A DNA stretch of 64,000 nucleotides from NCBI RefSeq assembly GCF_900104445.1, contig NZ_FNJI01000011.1:1-64000 (forward strand), in the 5' to 3' direction. Below the pieces are notes generated by a model. That model ran no database searches, was not told the origin of the DNA, and saw nothing but the letters and a program-made list of their open reading frames with translations. Of this stretch, positions 27,113-34,939 are shown piece after piece (the first letter of the stretch is position 1; each line of letters opens with the position of its first letter). The position numbers and the translations under genes were made by a program. Source of the stretch: Desulforhopalus singaporensis (GTDB taxonomy: Bacteria; Desulfobacterota; Desulfobulbia; Desulfobulbales; Desulfocapsaceae).

Positions 27113-27706
27113 CTATGCTTTTATGCCGTTAAAGATGAGATCAGATATAAACCGGGCCGTCTCGCTGGTGGCCACCGGTTCGTCGAATATGACCCGGTTC
27201 AGGCACGAATGCTCCAGGGTGCCGAAGATGGCGTTGCGGATATAGGCGGGCGGCAGGTCGCTTCTGATTTCACCCTGGGCAATCCCCTCCTTGATAATGC
27301 CGATGATGATGGTGTTGAATTTCTGGACCAGGGTGTAGGCTTCACTTTCGAAATACCTCTCCGAATTTCTCACCTCAAGCAGGATGATCCGGGCGAAAAC
27401 CTTGTGGTTGGCGTATCGCTCAATGCTTGACCAGATAATCTTTTTCAGCCTGTTCAAGGCGCCGTCTATTCCCTGGAGATCCCTGTCGATCTGGTTGAGA
27501 AATATCTCGTAATGCTCTCTGAGGACATGGTGCAGCAGGTCTCGTTTGTCCTTGAAATATTTATAGATAAGGCCTTCGGTTACTCCCGCTTCAACGGCGA
27601 TCTCTGCAATGGTTATTGTCTCAAACGACCGGTTCTCGAGCAGGTTTCGCATGGCCTGAACAATTTTCTTTTTCCCGGGCGGCAGGGATGTGGATTTTGG
27701 CTTCAT
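27113..27706 (-). CDS. TetR-family regulator of the fatty-acid operon
   Basis: 197 aa. The N-terminal helix-turn-helix is about 10-55 (IVQAMRNLLENRSFETITIAEI then EAGVTEGLIYKYFKDKRDLLHHVLREH), with a ligand-binding domain to the C-terminus ending LNRVIFDEPVATSETARFISDLIF. It is the first gene of the thiolase/ligase/fused enzyme/acyl-CoA dehydrogenase operon. A palindrome over its own start and a stronger one about 100 bp upstream suggest autorepression relieved by an acyl-CoA, as in FadR/PsrA-type TetR proteins. The ligand is inferred from context only. Confidence 0.9.
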   Translation of the reverse strand: MKPKSTSLPPGKKKIVQAMRNLLENRSFETITIAEIAVEAGVTEGLIYKYFKDKRDLLHHVLREHYEIFLNQIDRDLQGIDGALNRLKKIIWSSIERYANHKVFARIILLEVRNSERYFESEAYTLVQKFNTIIIGIIKEGIAQGEIRSDLPPAYIRNAIFGTLEHSCLNRVIFDEPVATSETARFISDLIFNGIKA

Positions 27707-27708
27707 GT

Positions 27709-27721
27709 TAAATAAAATTTA
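27709..27721. promoter_or_regulatory. Putative TetR operator half/partial site at the tetR start
   Basis: TAAAT AAA ATTTA is palindromic and shares 16 identical consecutive bases (through ACTT) with the stronger site upstream. It lies 3 nt outside the tetR ATG, suited to repression by occlusion. Confidence 0.55.
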
Positions 27722-27803
27722 CTTTTCTTTCGTAATATTGCAGGAATTTGCAATGTGTATTGTTGTAACATATTAAAATAAAAGATAGATATATTTTGGT
27801 AAT

Positions 27804-27824
27804 TAAGTAAATAAAATTTACTTA
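27804..27824. promoter_or_regulatory. Putative TetR operator, 21-bp perfect palindrome
   Basis: TAAGTAAAT AAA ATTTACTTA is a perfect 9-bp inverted repeat with a 3-nt centre, in the AT-rich region between tetR and the divergent nicO-like gene. Size and symmetry fit a TetR dimer. The region also contains the tetR promoter, and the site could affect the divergent gene. Confidence 0.65.
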
Positions 27825-27989
27825 CCTGAAAAAATATTGTCAAGGTGTTTTTCTCCACCGGAGCCGGAGACGGTCAAAACAGGGGAAGTAGTTTGTGACT
27901 CAAGAAGTTTGAGGATCAAAATAGTTGACGGTGAAAATATATCTGATATGCTGCCCCTAAAACACAATCTGTTGAGGAGAAAATAGTGT

Positions 27990-28715
27990 ATGGAACTTGA
28001 AACTGTTCTTGTGGCGGCGATTCAGTCGAGTTTTCTGCTGGGACTGCTTCACGGCGTCAACCCTTGCGGTCATTCCTGGCTGGTGCTGGCGCCGTTTGTC
28101 TCCGGTGAAACAAAAGGTACGCGCGTAGCGCTGATCACGGCGATGTTTCTTGGCGGGACGGCGCTGGCCTGTCTGGCGCTGGGGGGGAGCCTTGGCGGTG
28201 TTTCCCGGATCATGCCAGTGTCGGCGGGGCTGTGGGTTGAAATAATAACTTCGGTGGTGCTCATTGTAATAGGGGCTCTGCTGCTCTACGATCCGCACAT
28301 CCTGCACAGCCACGATCACGATCACGACCATGACCACGATCATGACCATCATTGTCACTGTGATGACCGCGGGTTGCGGGCCCGGCTTAAAAAACTGACC
28401 GGGAAAAAAGAACTTCTTCCTGGGGCACTGTTTGCGATAGGTTTTGTCAACATGATAATTCCCTGTCCAACCGTTGCGCTGATGTACTCTTACGCGTTGA
28501 ATTCCGGCAGCGTACTGGCGGCTGTTATCGTTTTCGGCACATACGCCGTTTCAACGGCGATTGCTGTAGCTGCGGTTATCTACTTGATTTTTAAAGTGAC
28601 CAGCATGGCTTGCCGCCTGCAGAAAGATTGGGTTGAACCCCTGATAATGAGGTCTGCGGGGGTGGTGATTATTATTTTTTCCGGCTATGGGATATATCAC
28701 TTGGTTGCCGCATAG
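27990..28715 (+). CDS. NicO/RcnA-type membrane transporter with His-Asp loop
   Basis: 241 aa. About six hydrophobic helices, with LLHGVNPCGHSW near 20 and IGFVNMIIPCPTVAL near 150 (the two related half motifs with NPCG / IPCPT). A cytoplasmic-loop run of alternating His-Asp (about 107-122) ends HHCHCDD. This architecture matches nickel/cobalt exporters of the NicO/RcnA group or related TauE/cytochrome-c-biogenesis-like transporters. The His/Cys loop is a probable metal-binding site. GAGGAG precedes the ATG. The MarR-type gene begins 22 nt later, so the pair forms an operon. Ni versus Zn or Co cannot be settled from sequence. Confidence 0.75.
   Translation: MELETVLVAAIQSSFLLGLLHGVNPCGHSWLVLAPFVSGETKGTRVALITAMFLGGTALACLALGGSLGGVSRIMPVSAGLWVEIITSVVLIVIGALLLYDPHILHSHDHDHDHDHDHDHHCHCDDRGLRARLKKLTGKKELLPGALFAIGFVNMIIPCPTVALMYSYALNSGSVLAAVIVFGTYAVSTAIAVAAVIYLIFKVTSMACRLQKDWVEPLIMRSAGVVIIIFSGYGIYHLVAA
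28311..28352 (+). repeat. In-frame His-Asp codon repeat
   Basis: Tandem CAY-GAY codons (six His-Asp pairs, then His-His) inside the transporter gene. Codon choice varies between CAC/CAT and GAC/GAT, so the repeat appears kept at protein level rather than being recent DNA slippage alone. Confidence 0.8.
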
Positions 28716-28737
28716 CGCAAATTGGAGACTGGGCACC

Positions 28738-29151
28738 ATGACCATAGAAACCCTTACCAATCAATTGATAGAACTCTATGACAAGGTGTCCTCATGGGAG
28801 CATTCCGTTGTCAAGGACAGCGGATTGTCGCCGGCGCAGATGCACACCATAGAGGTCATAGGCCACAGGAAGAACCTCAGGATGAAGGAGCTTGCTGAAA
28901 AGCTCGGGGTCACCACCGGAACCCTCACCATCGGCGTCGACAACCTGGAAAAACTGGGGTTGGTTGCAAGAAAACCTCACACTACCGACCGAAGATCGTT
29001 TTTTGTGGTGCTGACGACCGAGGGAAAGAGGATATTCGCAGAGCATCACCGTTTTCATGAGGACTTCACCAGGGAGATCTCCGTGGAGCTTGATAATCAC
29101 GAAGTTGAAGCGCTCTGCGGTCTTTTGGGTAAAGTTCTCGACAAGATGTGA
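28738..29151 (+). CDS. MarR-family transcriptional regulator
   Basis: 137 aa from the ATG at 28738; an in-frame ATG at 28687 lies inside the transporter gene. The winged helix-turn-helix is about 35-100: LRMKELAEKLGVTTGTLTIGVDNLEKLGLVARK, then wing residues TDRRSFFVVLT. DR-x-S-F-F-V-V is the MarR wing signature. It is transcribed just after the NicO-like transporter and is a candidate regulator of it. There are no obvious metal-binding cysteines beyond C128, so a direct metal sensor is not demonstrated. Confidence 0.9.
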   Translation: MTIETLTNQLIELYDKVSSWEHSVVKDSGLSPAQMHTIEVIGHRKNLRMKELAEKLGVTTGTLTIGVDNLEKLGLVARKPHTTDRRSFFVVLTTEGKRIFAEHHRFHEDFTREISVELDNHEVEALCGLLGKVLDKM

Positions 29152-29305
29152 TGTCGTTGCCATCCTGGCCGGTTGCAGGCGGCAGCTAGATTTTTTCAAT
29201 CCACCCGCTGCACGACCTGCATCCACGTTTTTTCGGTAGCGACAACAAAAGCCGTCGTGATTGTTTTTTATGGGAGCCAGCCGCAGGGCGATTGGCTTTT
29301 ACCGC

Positions 29306-30583
29306 TTATCCGCACCCTTCGCCGCTGCCGCCGCAGGTGGTGTCGCTGCAAGCAATCCTGCGGCCGCGTAATGTCTCGGTTTTCCGGTCGTGGTAAATAA
29401 CCTGCAGCCCTTCCTCGATAAAGCCTGCTGCTTCCACCACCTGTATGTTGTAGCCGGCAAGGATTTGCCGGGGAGTGGCGCCTGCTCCGCTCACCAGCAC
29501 GCTTCGGCAGTCGCCCAGAATCCTTGCCAGCTTATGCCATCTCTTGATGCCGCCCCCGGCCCTGGGGGCCTTTCGCTGCTCGACCTTGCTGTATCCCGTG
29601 GTGTGCTGTTCCCAGATTGAGAAAGAGACAGCCTCTCCGAGGTGTTTGTTGATGAGTATGCCTTCTTCAGTGGCAACGGCAACGTAGGGACGCTGGCCGC
29701 CACCAACACCTTTTGGGGCCGAGCAACTGCTCAGGCATCCGCGGAACTCTTCCGTTTTGTCCTCGTCCAGAAGTCCCGCGGCATCGGCCCGGCATCTGGT
29801 GCAATGTCGCATCTGGGGGAGATGTTTTTCCGCGCTGCTGCGGATTTCCTCCATCATCTCCGGGGCCGGCTGGGGGATGTCGCCAAACGGGGTGTTGACA
29901 TTTGGGAACATCGCCATGGCATTGAAGAGATCCGCCCCGCACCGCTTCACGGTTTTTGCCACCTCCTCGATATGGTGGTCATTGATGCCCGGGATCACAA
30001 TGCAGTTCACCTTGACGGTGATGCCGTGCTGTTTGAGCTTTTCGATCGCTGCAAGTTGTCGTGACAGAAGCAGTTTCGCTCCCTGCAGCCCTCGGTAGAC
30101 GACATTGCCGTCCTTGACCCACGAATAGATTTTCCTGCCTATCTCCGGATCGGTCGCACATACGGTTATGGTTACGTGGGACACCTCGAGTTCGGCAAGC
30201 TCCTTTATATACGAAGAGATGTTCATACCGTTTGATGAGACGCAGAGCAGGATGTGCGGATGTTTCTTGCGCACTGTCCGCAGGGTGGCCATGGTTTTTT
30301 CGCCATTGGCAAACGGGTCTCCGGGGCCGGCTATGCCGGCCACCGTGATTCGCGGTTCCTTTGCAACAACGCGGTCCACGTAGATTCCTGCCTGGGCGGG
30401 GGAGAGCAGGTTTGAGGTGACCCCGGGGCGCGACTCGTTTACGCAGTCATATTTGCGGTCGCAAAAATTGCACTTGATATTGCATTTCGGGGCAATGGGC
30501 AGGTGGACCCGTCCATATTTGCCCTTGACGTCTGCATTGAAACAGGGATGTCTACTTATGTCTGTGTGTTTGGAATGGTTCAT
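29306..30583 (-). CDS. nifB: NifB, FeMo-cofactor core (NifB-co) synthase with C-terminal NifX-like domain
   Basis: 425 aa from the ATG at 30583 (AAAGGA upstream); the longer frame to 30625 is not family-like. The radical SAM motif is C34-x3-C38-x2-C41 (KCNIKCNFC), followed by C47 and the ESRPGVTS stretch; C14 near the N-terminus is another cluster ligand. GPGDP at 86-90 is the SAM site. HCTRCRADA near 262 gives the further cluster cysteines. The C-terminal NifX/NafY-like domain is about 300-405. The end is unusual: CSDTTCGGSGEGCG adds three cysteines. NifB fuses two 4Fe-4S clusters with carbide insertion to form the precursor of FeMo-co. It is last in the nifE-nifN-nifB run. Confidence 0.95.
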   Translation of the reverse strand: MNHSKHTDISRHPCFNADVKGKYGRVHLPIAPKCNIKCNFCDRKYDCVNESRPGVTSNLLSPAQAGIYVDRVVAKEPRITVAGIAGPGDPFANGEKTMATLRTVRKKHPHILLCVSSNGMNISSYIKELAELEVSHVTITVCATDPEIGRKIYSWVKDGNVVYRGLQGAKLLLSRQLAAIEKLKQHGITVKVNCIVIPGINDHHIEEVAKTVKRCGADLFNAMAMFPNVNTPFGDIPQPAPEMMEEIRSSAEKHLPQMRHCTRCRADAAGLLDEDKTEEFRGCLSSCSAPKGVGGGQRPYVAVATEEGILINKHLGEAVSFSIWEQHTTGYSKVEQRKAPRAGGGIKRWHKLARILGDCRSVLVSGAGATPRQILAGYNIQVVEAAGFIEEGLQVIYHDRKTETLRGRRIACSDTTCGGSGEGCG

Positions 30584-30635
30584 GATATTTATCCTTTCCC
30601 GGCAAATAAAAAACAGGAGTGACAAAAAGCCGTGG

Positions 30636-31988
30636 TTACATATAGCTGTAGCCCACCGGCGAATCGCTCTGCTTCCTGTCGATGATTGTGTTGGCTATAA
30701 GATCAAAAAGAGCTTGTGCGCCCCGATATCCGAGATGGAGGATGCGCTGTCCGCCGATACGGTCGTGAATAGGAAAGCCCACCCGGATTAAGGGCAGGTT
30801 CTCTCTTCTGGCCAGCGCGTACCCCTTGGAGTTGCCGATAACGATATCGACGCCGATATCTTTTGCCAAAGCTTCGATGTCGTAGAAATCGACGCCGTCC
30901 CTGACAATGGGGGGCGGGCAGTCGAAGCCTTTTGTTATCTCTTCGATTCCGGCCTTGAATTTTCCGCTTTTGCCGCCCGATGCGCACAGCACCGGATGGA
31001 TGCCTGTTTCCACCAGAAAAGAGGTCATGCCGATGACCAGCTCTTCCTCGCCGTAGATGACCGCACGTTTGCCGAACAGGTATTTGTGGCCGTCGACCAT
31101 GCTGTCGACAAGACGTCCCCGCTCTGCCCTGTATTCCGGCGGTATCGGATTGTTGCTTAATTTTTCCAGCAGGTCGAGAAAAGCGTCTGTTGCCCGGATG
31201 CCCATAGGGAGCCCGGTACGGTGCAGCGCAACATTGAATCTGTCCGCCAGGAATCTGCCTCCGGTTTTCTCGGGCAGGCTCCAGCCAAGTTCGAGCGACG
31301 CCACCGCGCCTCCCATCTTTTTTATCGACTCAACAGGGGTGCCCCCCTCGGGGATGAGCGGGTAGTCGTCCAGGGCGGGACCGTCCAGGGTGTCGGAGTA
31401 ATCCGGTATGATGGTGGCCTGTTGCTTGAATTTCCGGCAGACCTCCTTGAGGTACCTGATATCGGCGGGTGAGACGAAACCGCTGAACATATTCAGGCTG
31501 TTGGTTGTCTCCGATCCCGCTGCCAGCTGCTCCACCACCGCGGCAACGGCGGCTGTGAACCCCTCCATGTGCGTGCCGGAATAACTGGGAGTTGATACAT
31601 GAACCAGTTCCGGGGAGTCCTCGGTGGAGAATTCCCTGTTGTATTCAGCCAACAGCATGGGAACGTTGTCGCCGATTGTCTCGGTAAGACAGGTGGTGGC
31701 GACCCCGATGAGTTGCGGGCAATATTTAGCCGTTACGTTTTTCAGTCCGAGCTTGAGGTTCGGGCCTCCGCCGTATATGGCATTTTTTTCTCCCAGTGAT
31801 GACGAAGCGATATCTATCGGTTCGTTGTAGTGGCTTATGATGTAGCGGCGCATGTAGGTGGCGCAGCCCTGGGAGCCGTGAAGGAAGGGGACGCATCCCT
31901 CAATTCCCCGAAAAGCGATGGACGCCCCGAGGGGACTGCAGAGTTTGCATGCGTTTGTTGTTGCAGTGTAATTCGTCATTTTAGTCAT
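30636..31988 (-). CDS. nifN: NifN, FeMo-cofactor scaffold subunit
   Basis: 450 aa from the ATG at 31988, after GAGGAGAAC; it overlaps the nifE stop by 8 nt (ATGACTAA), implying translational coupling. The NifK-like fold has cluster cysteines in NACKLCSPLGA, HGSQGC and ATTCLTETIGDN. With NifE it forms the tetramer on which NifB-co matures to FeMo-co before transfer to NifDK. It is not fused to NifB, unlike the NifN-NifB fusions of Desulfovibrio. Confidence 0.95.
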   Translation of the reverse strand: MTKMTNYTATTNACKLCSPLGASIAFRGIEGCVPFLHGSQGCATYMRRYIISHYNEPIDIASSSLGEKNAIYGGGPNLKLGLKNVTAKYCPQLIGVATTCLTETIGDNVPMLLAEYNREFSTEDSPELVHVSTPSYSGTHMEGFTAAVAAVVEQLAAGSETTNSLNMFSGFVSPADIRYLKEVCRKFKQQATIIPDYSDTLDGPALDDYPLIPEGGTPVESIKKMGGAVASLELGWSLPEKTGGRFLADRFNVALHRTGLPMGIRATDAFLDLLEKLSNNPIPPEYRAERGRLVDSMVDGHKYLFGKRAVIYGEEELVIGMTSFLVETGIHPVLCASGGKSGKFKAGIEEITKGFDCPPPIVRDGVDFYDIEALAKDIGVDIVIGNSKGYALARRENLPLIRVGFPIHDRIGGQRILHLGYRGAQALFDLIANTIIDRKQSDSPVGYSYM

Positions 31989-33342
31989 GATTGTTCTCCT
32001 CTGCTCTTCGCGGTACAAATTGCCAGACGGGGCTCATGACGGAGCTGTATACTTCCCGGGCGAAATTGAGCATGCCTGAGAATCCGGCGAGCATCTCCTT
32101 TCTTTCATGGTTGTGGTCGCAGAAGGCGACTCCAAGCTTATAAGCAATGGGGCGTTCTTTTACGCCGCCGACAAAAAGGTCGACGTCTTTTTCCTTGAGA
32201 AAGCTCGATAGCTCAAGGGGATTGGAGTCGTCAACGATGATGGTGCCGTCGTCGGTTATTTCCTCAAGCTCCAGATAGTCTTCCCTGGTGCCGGTCTGCG
32301 AGCCGACCATTACAACCTTCATGTCGAGAAGGCGAAACGCCTTGACCAGGGAAAAAGCCTTGAAGGCGCCGCCTACATATATGGCGGCTTTTTTCCCGGA
32401 AAGACTTTTTCTGTATCCGGTAAGCTCCGGCAGCAGATCTTCGAGTTCTTCCTTTACGACCTGCCGCGCTTTTTTTATAAGTTTCGGGTCGCCGAAATGA
32501 CGGGCGACGCTGTAGAGCGCTTCGGCCATGTCTTCAATACCGAAATAGGAGACGCGGATTGACGGTATGCCGTACCGCTCTTCCATTATCTTCGCCAGAT
32601 CAGATGTCGCTCCCGAGCACTGGACCACGTTGAGCGCGGCGCCGTGGCTCCGCTGTATATCGGCGACCCGCCCGTCTCCGGTTATATTGGCGACACACTC
32701 GATACCTATTCGCCGGAAATAATCACGAATAAGCCAGATTTCTCCCGCGAGGTTGAAGTCGCCAAGAATGTTTATCGAGTAGCTGGAGATGTTGGCAGTG
32801 TCTCCCGTGCCGACCAGCCTGGCCATGGCGGTGCAGGCTGCCTGGTATCCCGCCCGCTTGTTTCCCTTGAACCCTTCCGATTGAACCGGCAGTACCGGAA
32901 TCCCTTTCTCTCTGCTCATTTTGCGGCAGACAGCTTCAAGATCGTCGCCGATTATGCCGACGATACAGGTGGAGTAGACAAAGGCGGCTTTCGGTTTATG
33001 CAGGTCGATGAGCTCATCCAGGGCTTTGGCTAGCTTTTTTTCACCGCCGAAGATGACGTCTATCTCCTGGAGATCGGTTGAGAAAGAGAGCCTGTGCAGT
33101 TCGGGGCCACTGGAGAGAGCTCCCCGTATATCCCAGGTATAGACGGCACAGCCGATCGGGCCGTGGACCAGATGCAGGGCGTCGGCAATGGGGTAGAGTA
33201 CTACCCGTGAGCCACAGAAAACACAGGCTCGCTGGCTTACGGCGCCGGCAAGGCTGTCTTTGTTGCAGTCAAGAGCAAAGGCGCCTTCTCCTTTGCGGTG
33301 GATCTGGGCCGAACGTGTTTTGAGCGGTGGTATGGTACTCAT
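31981..33342 (-). CDS. nifE: NifE, FeMo-cofactor scaffold subunit
   Basis: 453 aa from the ATG at 33342, with AAAGGA about 9 nt upstream. The frame is open to 33750, but a sigma-54 promoter lies at 33385-33400, so the longer form cannot be correct. The NifD-like fold has cysteines in ACVFCGSR, HGPIGC and STCIVGIIGDD, and a Cys in VVQCSGAT at the position equivalent to the cofactor ligand of NifD. FGGEKKL is a family motif. It pairs with NifN. It is the first gene of a separate nifENB transcript under NifA/sigma-54 control. Confidence 0.95.
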   Translation of the reverse strand: MSTIPPLKTRSAQIHRKGEGAFALDCNKDSLAGAVSQRACVFCGSRVVLYPIADALHLVHGPIGCAVYTWDIRGALSSGPELHRLSFSTDLQEIDVIFGGEKKLAKALDELIDLHKPKAAFVYSTCIVGIIGDDLEAVCRKMSREKGIPVLPVQSEGFKGNKRAGYQAACTAMARLVGTGDTANISSYSINILGDFNLAGEIWLIRDYFRRIGIECVANITGDGRVADIQRSHGAALNVVQCSGATSDLAKIMEERYGIPSIRVSYFGIEDMAEALYSVARHFGDPKLIKKARQVVKEELEDLLPELTGYRKSLSGKKAAIYVGGAFKAFSLVKAFRLLDMKVVMVGSQTGTREDYLELEEITDDGTIIVDDSNPLELSSFLKEKDVDLFVGGVKERPIAYKLGVAFCDHNHERKEMLAGFSGMLNFAREVYSSVMSPVWQFVPRRAEENNHD

Positions 33343-33384
33343 CGGTGTAGTCCTTTTACTGTTGGTTGTTGTTGCCTGTAGTAC

Positions 33385-33400
33385 AGCAAAGGACGTGCCA
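33385..33400 (-). promoter_or_regulatory. Sigma-54 promoter of nifENB
   Basis: On the minus strand TGGCAC gtcct TTGCT: the GG and GC dinucleotides are 10 bp apart, as in the -24/-12 consensus. It lies 43 nt before the nifE ATG, placing the transcription start about 30 nt ahead of the gene. Confidence 0.85.
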
Positions 33401-33523
33401 GTAGGAAAAAAAGTTGTATCTTGCTGAATTTGCATATTGTTTTTCGAGGCGATGGGTTGTTTTGAAAAAGTGACGTTTGTCGTATCCTGCAAAAACGACA
33501 AAATTGCAGGGAGGAACTCTTTT

Positions 33524-33539
33524 TGTCGGGCTGGCAACA
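33524..33539. promoter_or_regulatory. NifA upstream activator site
   Basis: TGT cgggctggca ACA fits the NifA consensus TGT-N10-ACA exactly. It lies about 125 bp upstream of the nifE -24 element, within the usual range for IHF-assisted looping. Confidence 0.65.
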
Positions 33540-33702
33540 GGAGATCGCGATAAACGCCAATCGCCTGTTGTCCCAAAACGTTGCCAAGCTCTGCTCGGCT
33601 ACGATCCGATGCCGGAGTGTTGATGGCAGGTAACAGATTGTCCTCTGGTGTTTTGGTGTTTGAAAATCTGCAGGCCCAGTGGAAAATATGGACGGGGGTA
33701 GG

Positions 33703-33746
33703 AGAAAAGGATCCGGCCTCAATATTTCCCTGTAAACCGGGCCGGA
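33703..33746 (-). terminator. Candidate terminator of the nifH operon
   Basis: Read on the minus strand, a 7-bp stem (TCCGGCC with GGCCGGA, 21-nt loop) is followed by TCCTTTTC. It begins about 30 nt after the last gene of the nifH run and lies before the nifE control region. The stem is modest and the loop long. Confidence 0.4.
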
Positions 33747-33774
33747 GCAAGAGAGTAACGTAAGATGAAAATAT

Positions 33775-34176
33775 TCAGGTTAATAACGGCAACAGAAGAT
33801 TTCTGACCTCACGGCCGATGGCCAGGATCTTTATTGCGTCATCTCGGGTAAGAGGGTGGGTGACGTAGCTGTCGAGATCGCATATTTCCTGAAATTTATC
33901 AAGAAATTGCAGTTTTTCTGCAAAGCTTTCAGAAAGGTTGATATGTTTTTTCAGGGCGTATGCCAGGTCCTCCATGGTGTGGTTTTCCGCCAGGTCGCCG
34001 TGTTTCATGAGAAACGCCATGATGAGCTTTTCTATTCCCATGCAGGCGATGTTGTACAGGATAACCGGCGTAAATATTTCCGATCTCTTGATCAACGCCC
34101 TGTCGGCAGTCCCCAGAAATTGCTCGCCGTCCCGCAAGTATTCCTGCCAGTTGTCTATCTGTACAATATTCATCAT
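33775..34176 (-). CDS. HEPN-like helical protein in the nif operon
   Basis: 133 aa. All-helical, with MGIEKLIMAFLMKHGDLAENHTMEDLAYALK (about 47-77) resembling the HEPN-domain pattern of a helix carrying Glu-Lys followed by an N-H-T-M/L segment. The Arg-x4-6-His RNase motif of toxic HEPN proteins is not seen, so catalytic activity is not predicted. It ends the nifH-led operon, 4 nt after the GNAT gene. Its presence between nif structural and nifEN genes suggests a nitrogenase-related job, but none is established. Confidence 0.6.
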   Translation of the reverse strand: MMNIVQIDNWQEYLRDGEQFLGTADRALIKRSEIFTPVILYNIACMGIEKLIMAFLMKHGDLAENHTMEDLAYALKKHINLSESFAEKLQFLDKFQEICDLDSYVTHPLTRDDAIKILAIGREVRNLLLPLLT

Positions 34177-34180
34177 GTCC

Positions 34181-34627
34181 TCATGCGGTGTGGTATTTAC
34201 GCAAACAGATCAGTTTCGTCTCCCGCCAGTTTTGGCTCCTATAGAACTGCAGTGCCTGGTGGTTTTTTTTGTCTGCCAAAAGCTGCATCCGGCCTGCGCC
34301 GCAGCTTCGGCCCCACCCGGCCAGAGCGTCAAGCAAAGTGGAGCCGATTCCCTGTTGCCGGAACATGGCATCGACAATTACGTCTTCGATAACAAGGGCG
34401 GGGGCCCCTTCAGCCGTAGATATCAGTATCTGTCCGGCAGCCATGCCGATGACCACACTGTTGAGTTCCGCCACCATGATCCGCCCGTTTGGTGCCGCAA
34501 GCAGCAGTTCCAGCCCTTTTGCCTGTTTTGACGGGTCATAGGTGAAGTCTTCTTCGATGTCAAAGAGCTGCTTGAGCAGCCCTGTCATTGCCGCGAGATC
34601 ACCTTGCTGCGCAGGTCTTATTTTCAT
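34181..34627 (-). CDS. GNAT-family N-acetyltransferase in the nif operon
   Basis: 148 aa. GNAT fold: N-terminal strand MKIRPAQQGDL, central strands with VVIGMAAGQILIS, and the acetyl-CoA pyrophosphate loop FRQQGIGSTLLDAL (about 93-106; Q/R-x-x-G-I-G). The C-terminal half ends with the QFYRSQNW strand-turn common in the family. It is 4 nt from the HEPN-like gene and 7 nt from the ferredoxin gene, so co-transcribed with nifHDK. The substrate is unknown. Confidence 0.82.
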   Translation of the reverse strand: MKIRPAQQGDLAAMTGLLKQLFDIEEDFTYDPSKQAKGLELLLAAPNGRIMVAELNSVVIGMAAGQILISTAEGAPALVIEDVIVDAMFRQQGIGSTLLDALAGWGRSCGAGRMQLLADKKNHQALQFYRSQNWRETKLICLRKYHTA

Positions 34628-34634
34628 GTCGCTG

Positions 34635-34937
34635 TTATTTGATGAGGTATTCGTCAGGGGGACTGTTATCTTCCACCCCGTCGAGGACGGCGTCTATCGC
34701 CTCCTCGCTGCCGATGTTTTTAAACCACCAGTTTTCCGGCTGGATAACCATAATCGGTCCGGATTCGCACTGTTTGAGGCAGCCGGTGGTTATGATCTGC
34801 ATGTCCAGGCCGCGGTCCAGGATCTCTTCCTCGATATACTGGGCAAATCCGTCGGTCTGCTTGTGACAGATGCCTTTGGGGTCGCCGTTTACTCTGAAAC
34901 TTTGGCAGAGAAGAATTTGTTGCTGCGGGAGTGCCAT
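34635..34937 (-). CDS. Thioredoxin-like [2Fe-2S] ferredoxin
   Basis: 100 aa. Cluster ligands are C11-x12-C24 and C53-x3-C57, the pattern of thioredoxin-fold [2Fe-2S] proteins (Clostridium pasteurianum 2Fe ferredoxin, FeSII-like). Such proteins occur in nif clusters and have been linked to electron supply to, or conformational protection of, nitrogenase. It lies 2 nt from the NifB-like gene and within the nifH operon, so production together with nitrogenase is expected. Confidence 0.88.
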   Translation of the reverse strand: MALPQQQILLCQSFRVNGDPKGICHKQTDGFAQYIEEEILDRGLDMQIITTGCLKQCESGPIMVIQPENWWFKNIGSEEAIDAVLDGVEDNSPPDEYLIK

Positions 34938-34939
34938 GG

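Noticed and set aside
28311-28365. Short tandem repeat considered as a CRISPR-like or microsatellite locus
   Set aside because: It is an in-frame His-Asp coding repeat within a membrane transporter, with no spacers.
33343-33750. Open N-terminal extension of NifE of 136 codons
   Set aside because: It contains the sigma-54 promoter and NifA site, has no NifE similarity, and a good start with ribosome site exists at 33342.
33767-33785. Similarity of ATTCAG-N3-AATAACGG to the repeat at 15.58-15.60 kb
   Set aside because: Most of the match lies in the last codons of the HEPN-like gene and is short enough to be chance.
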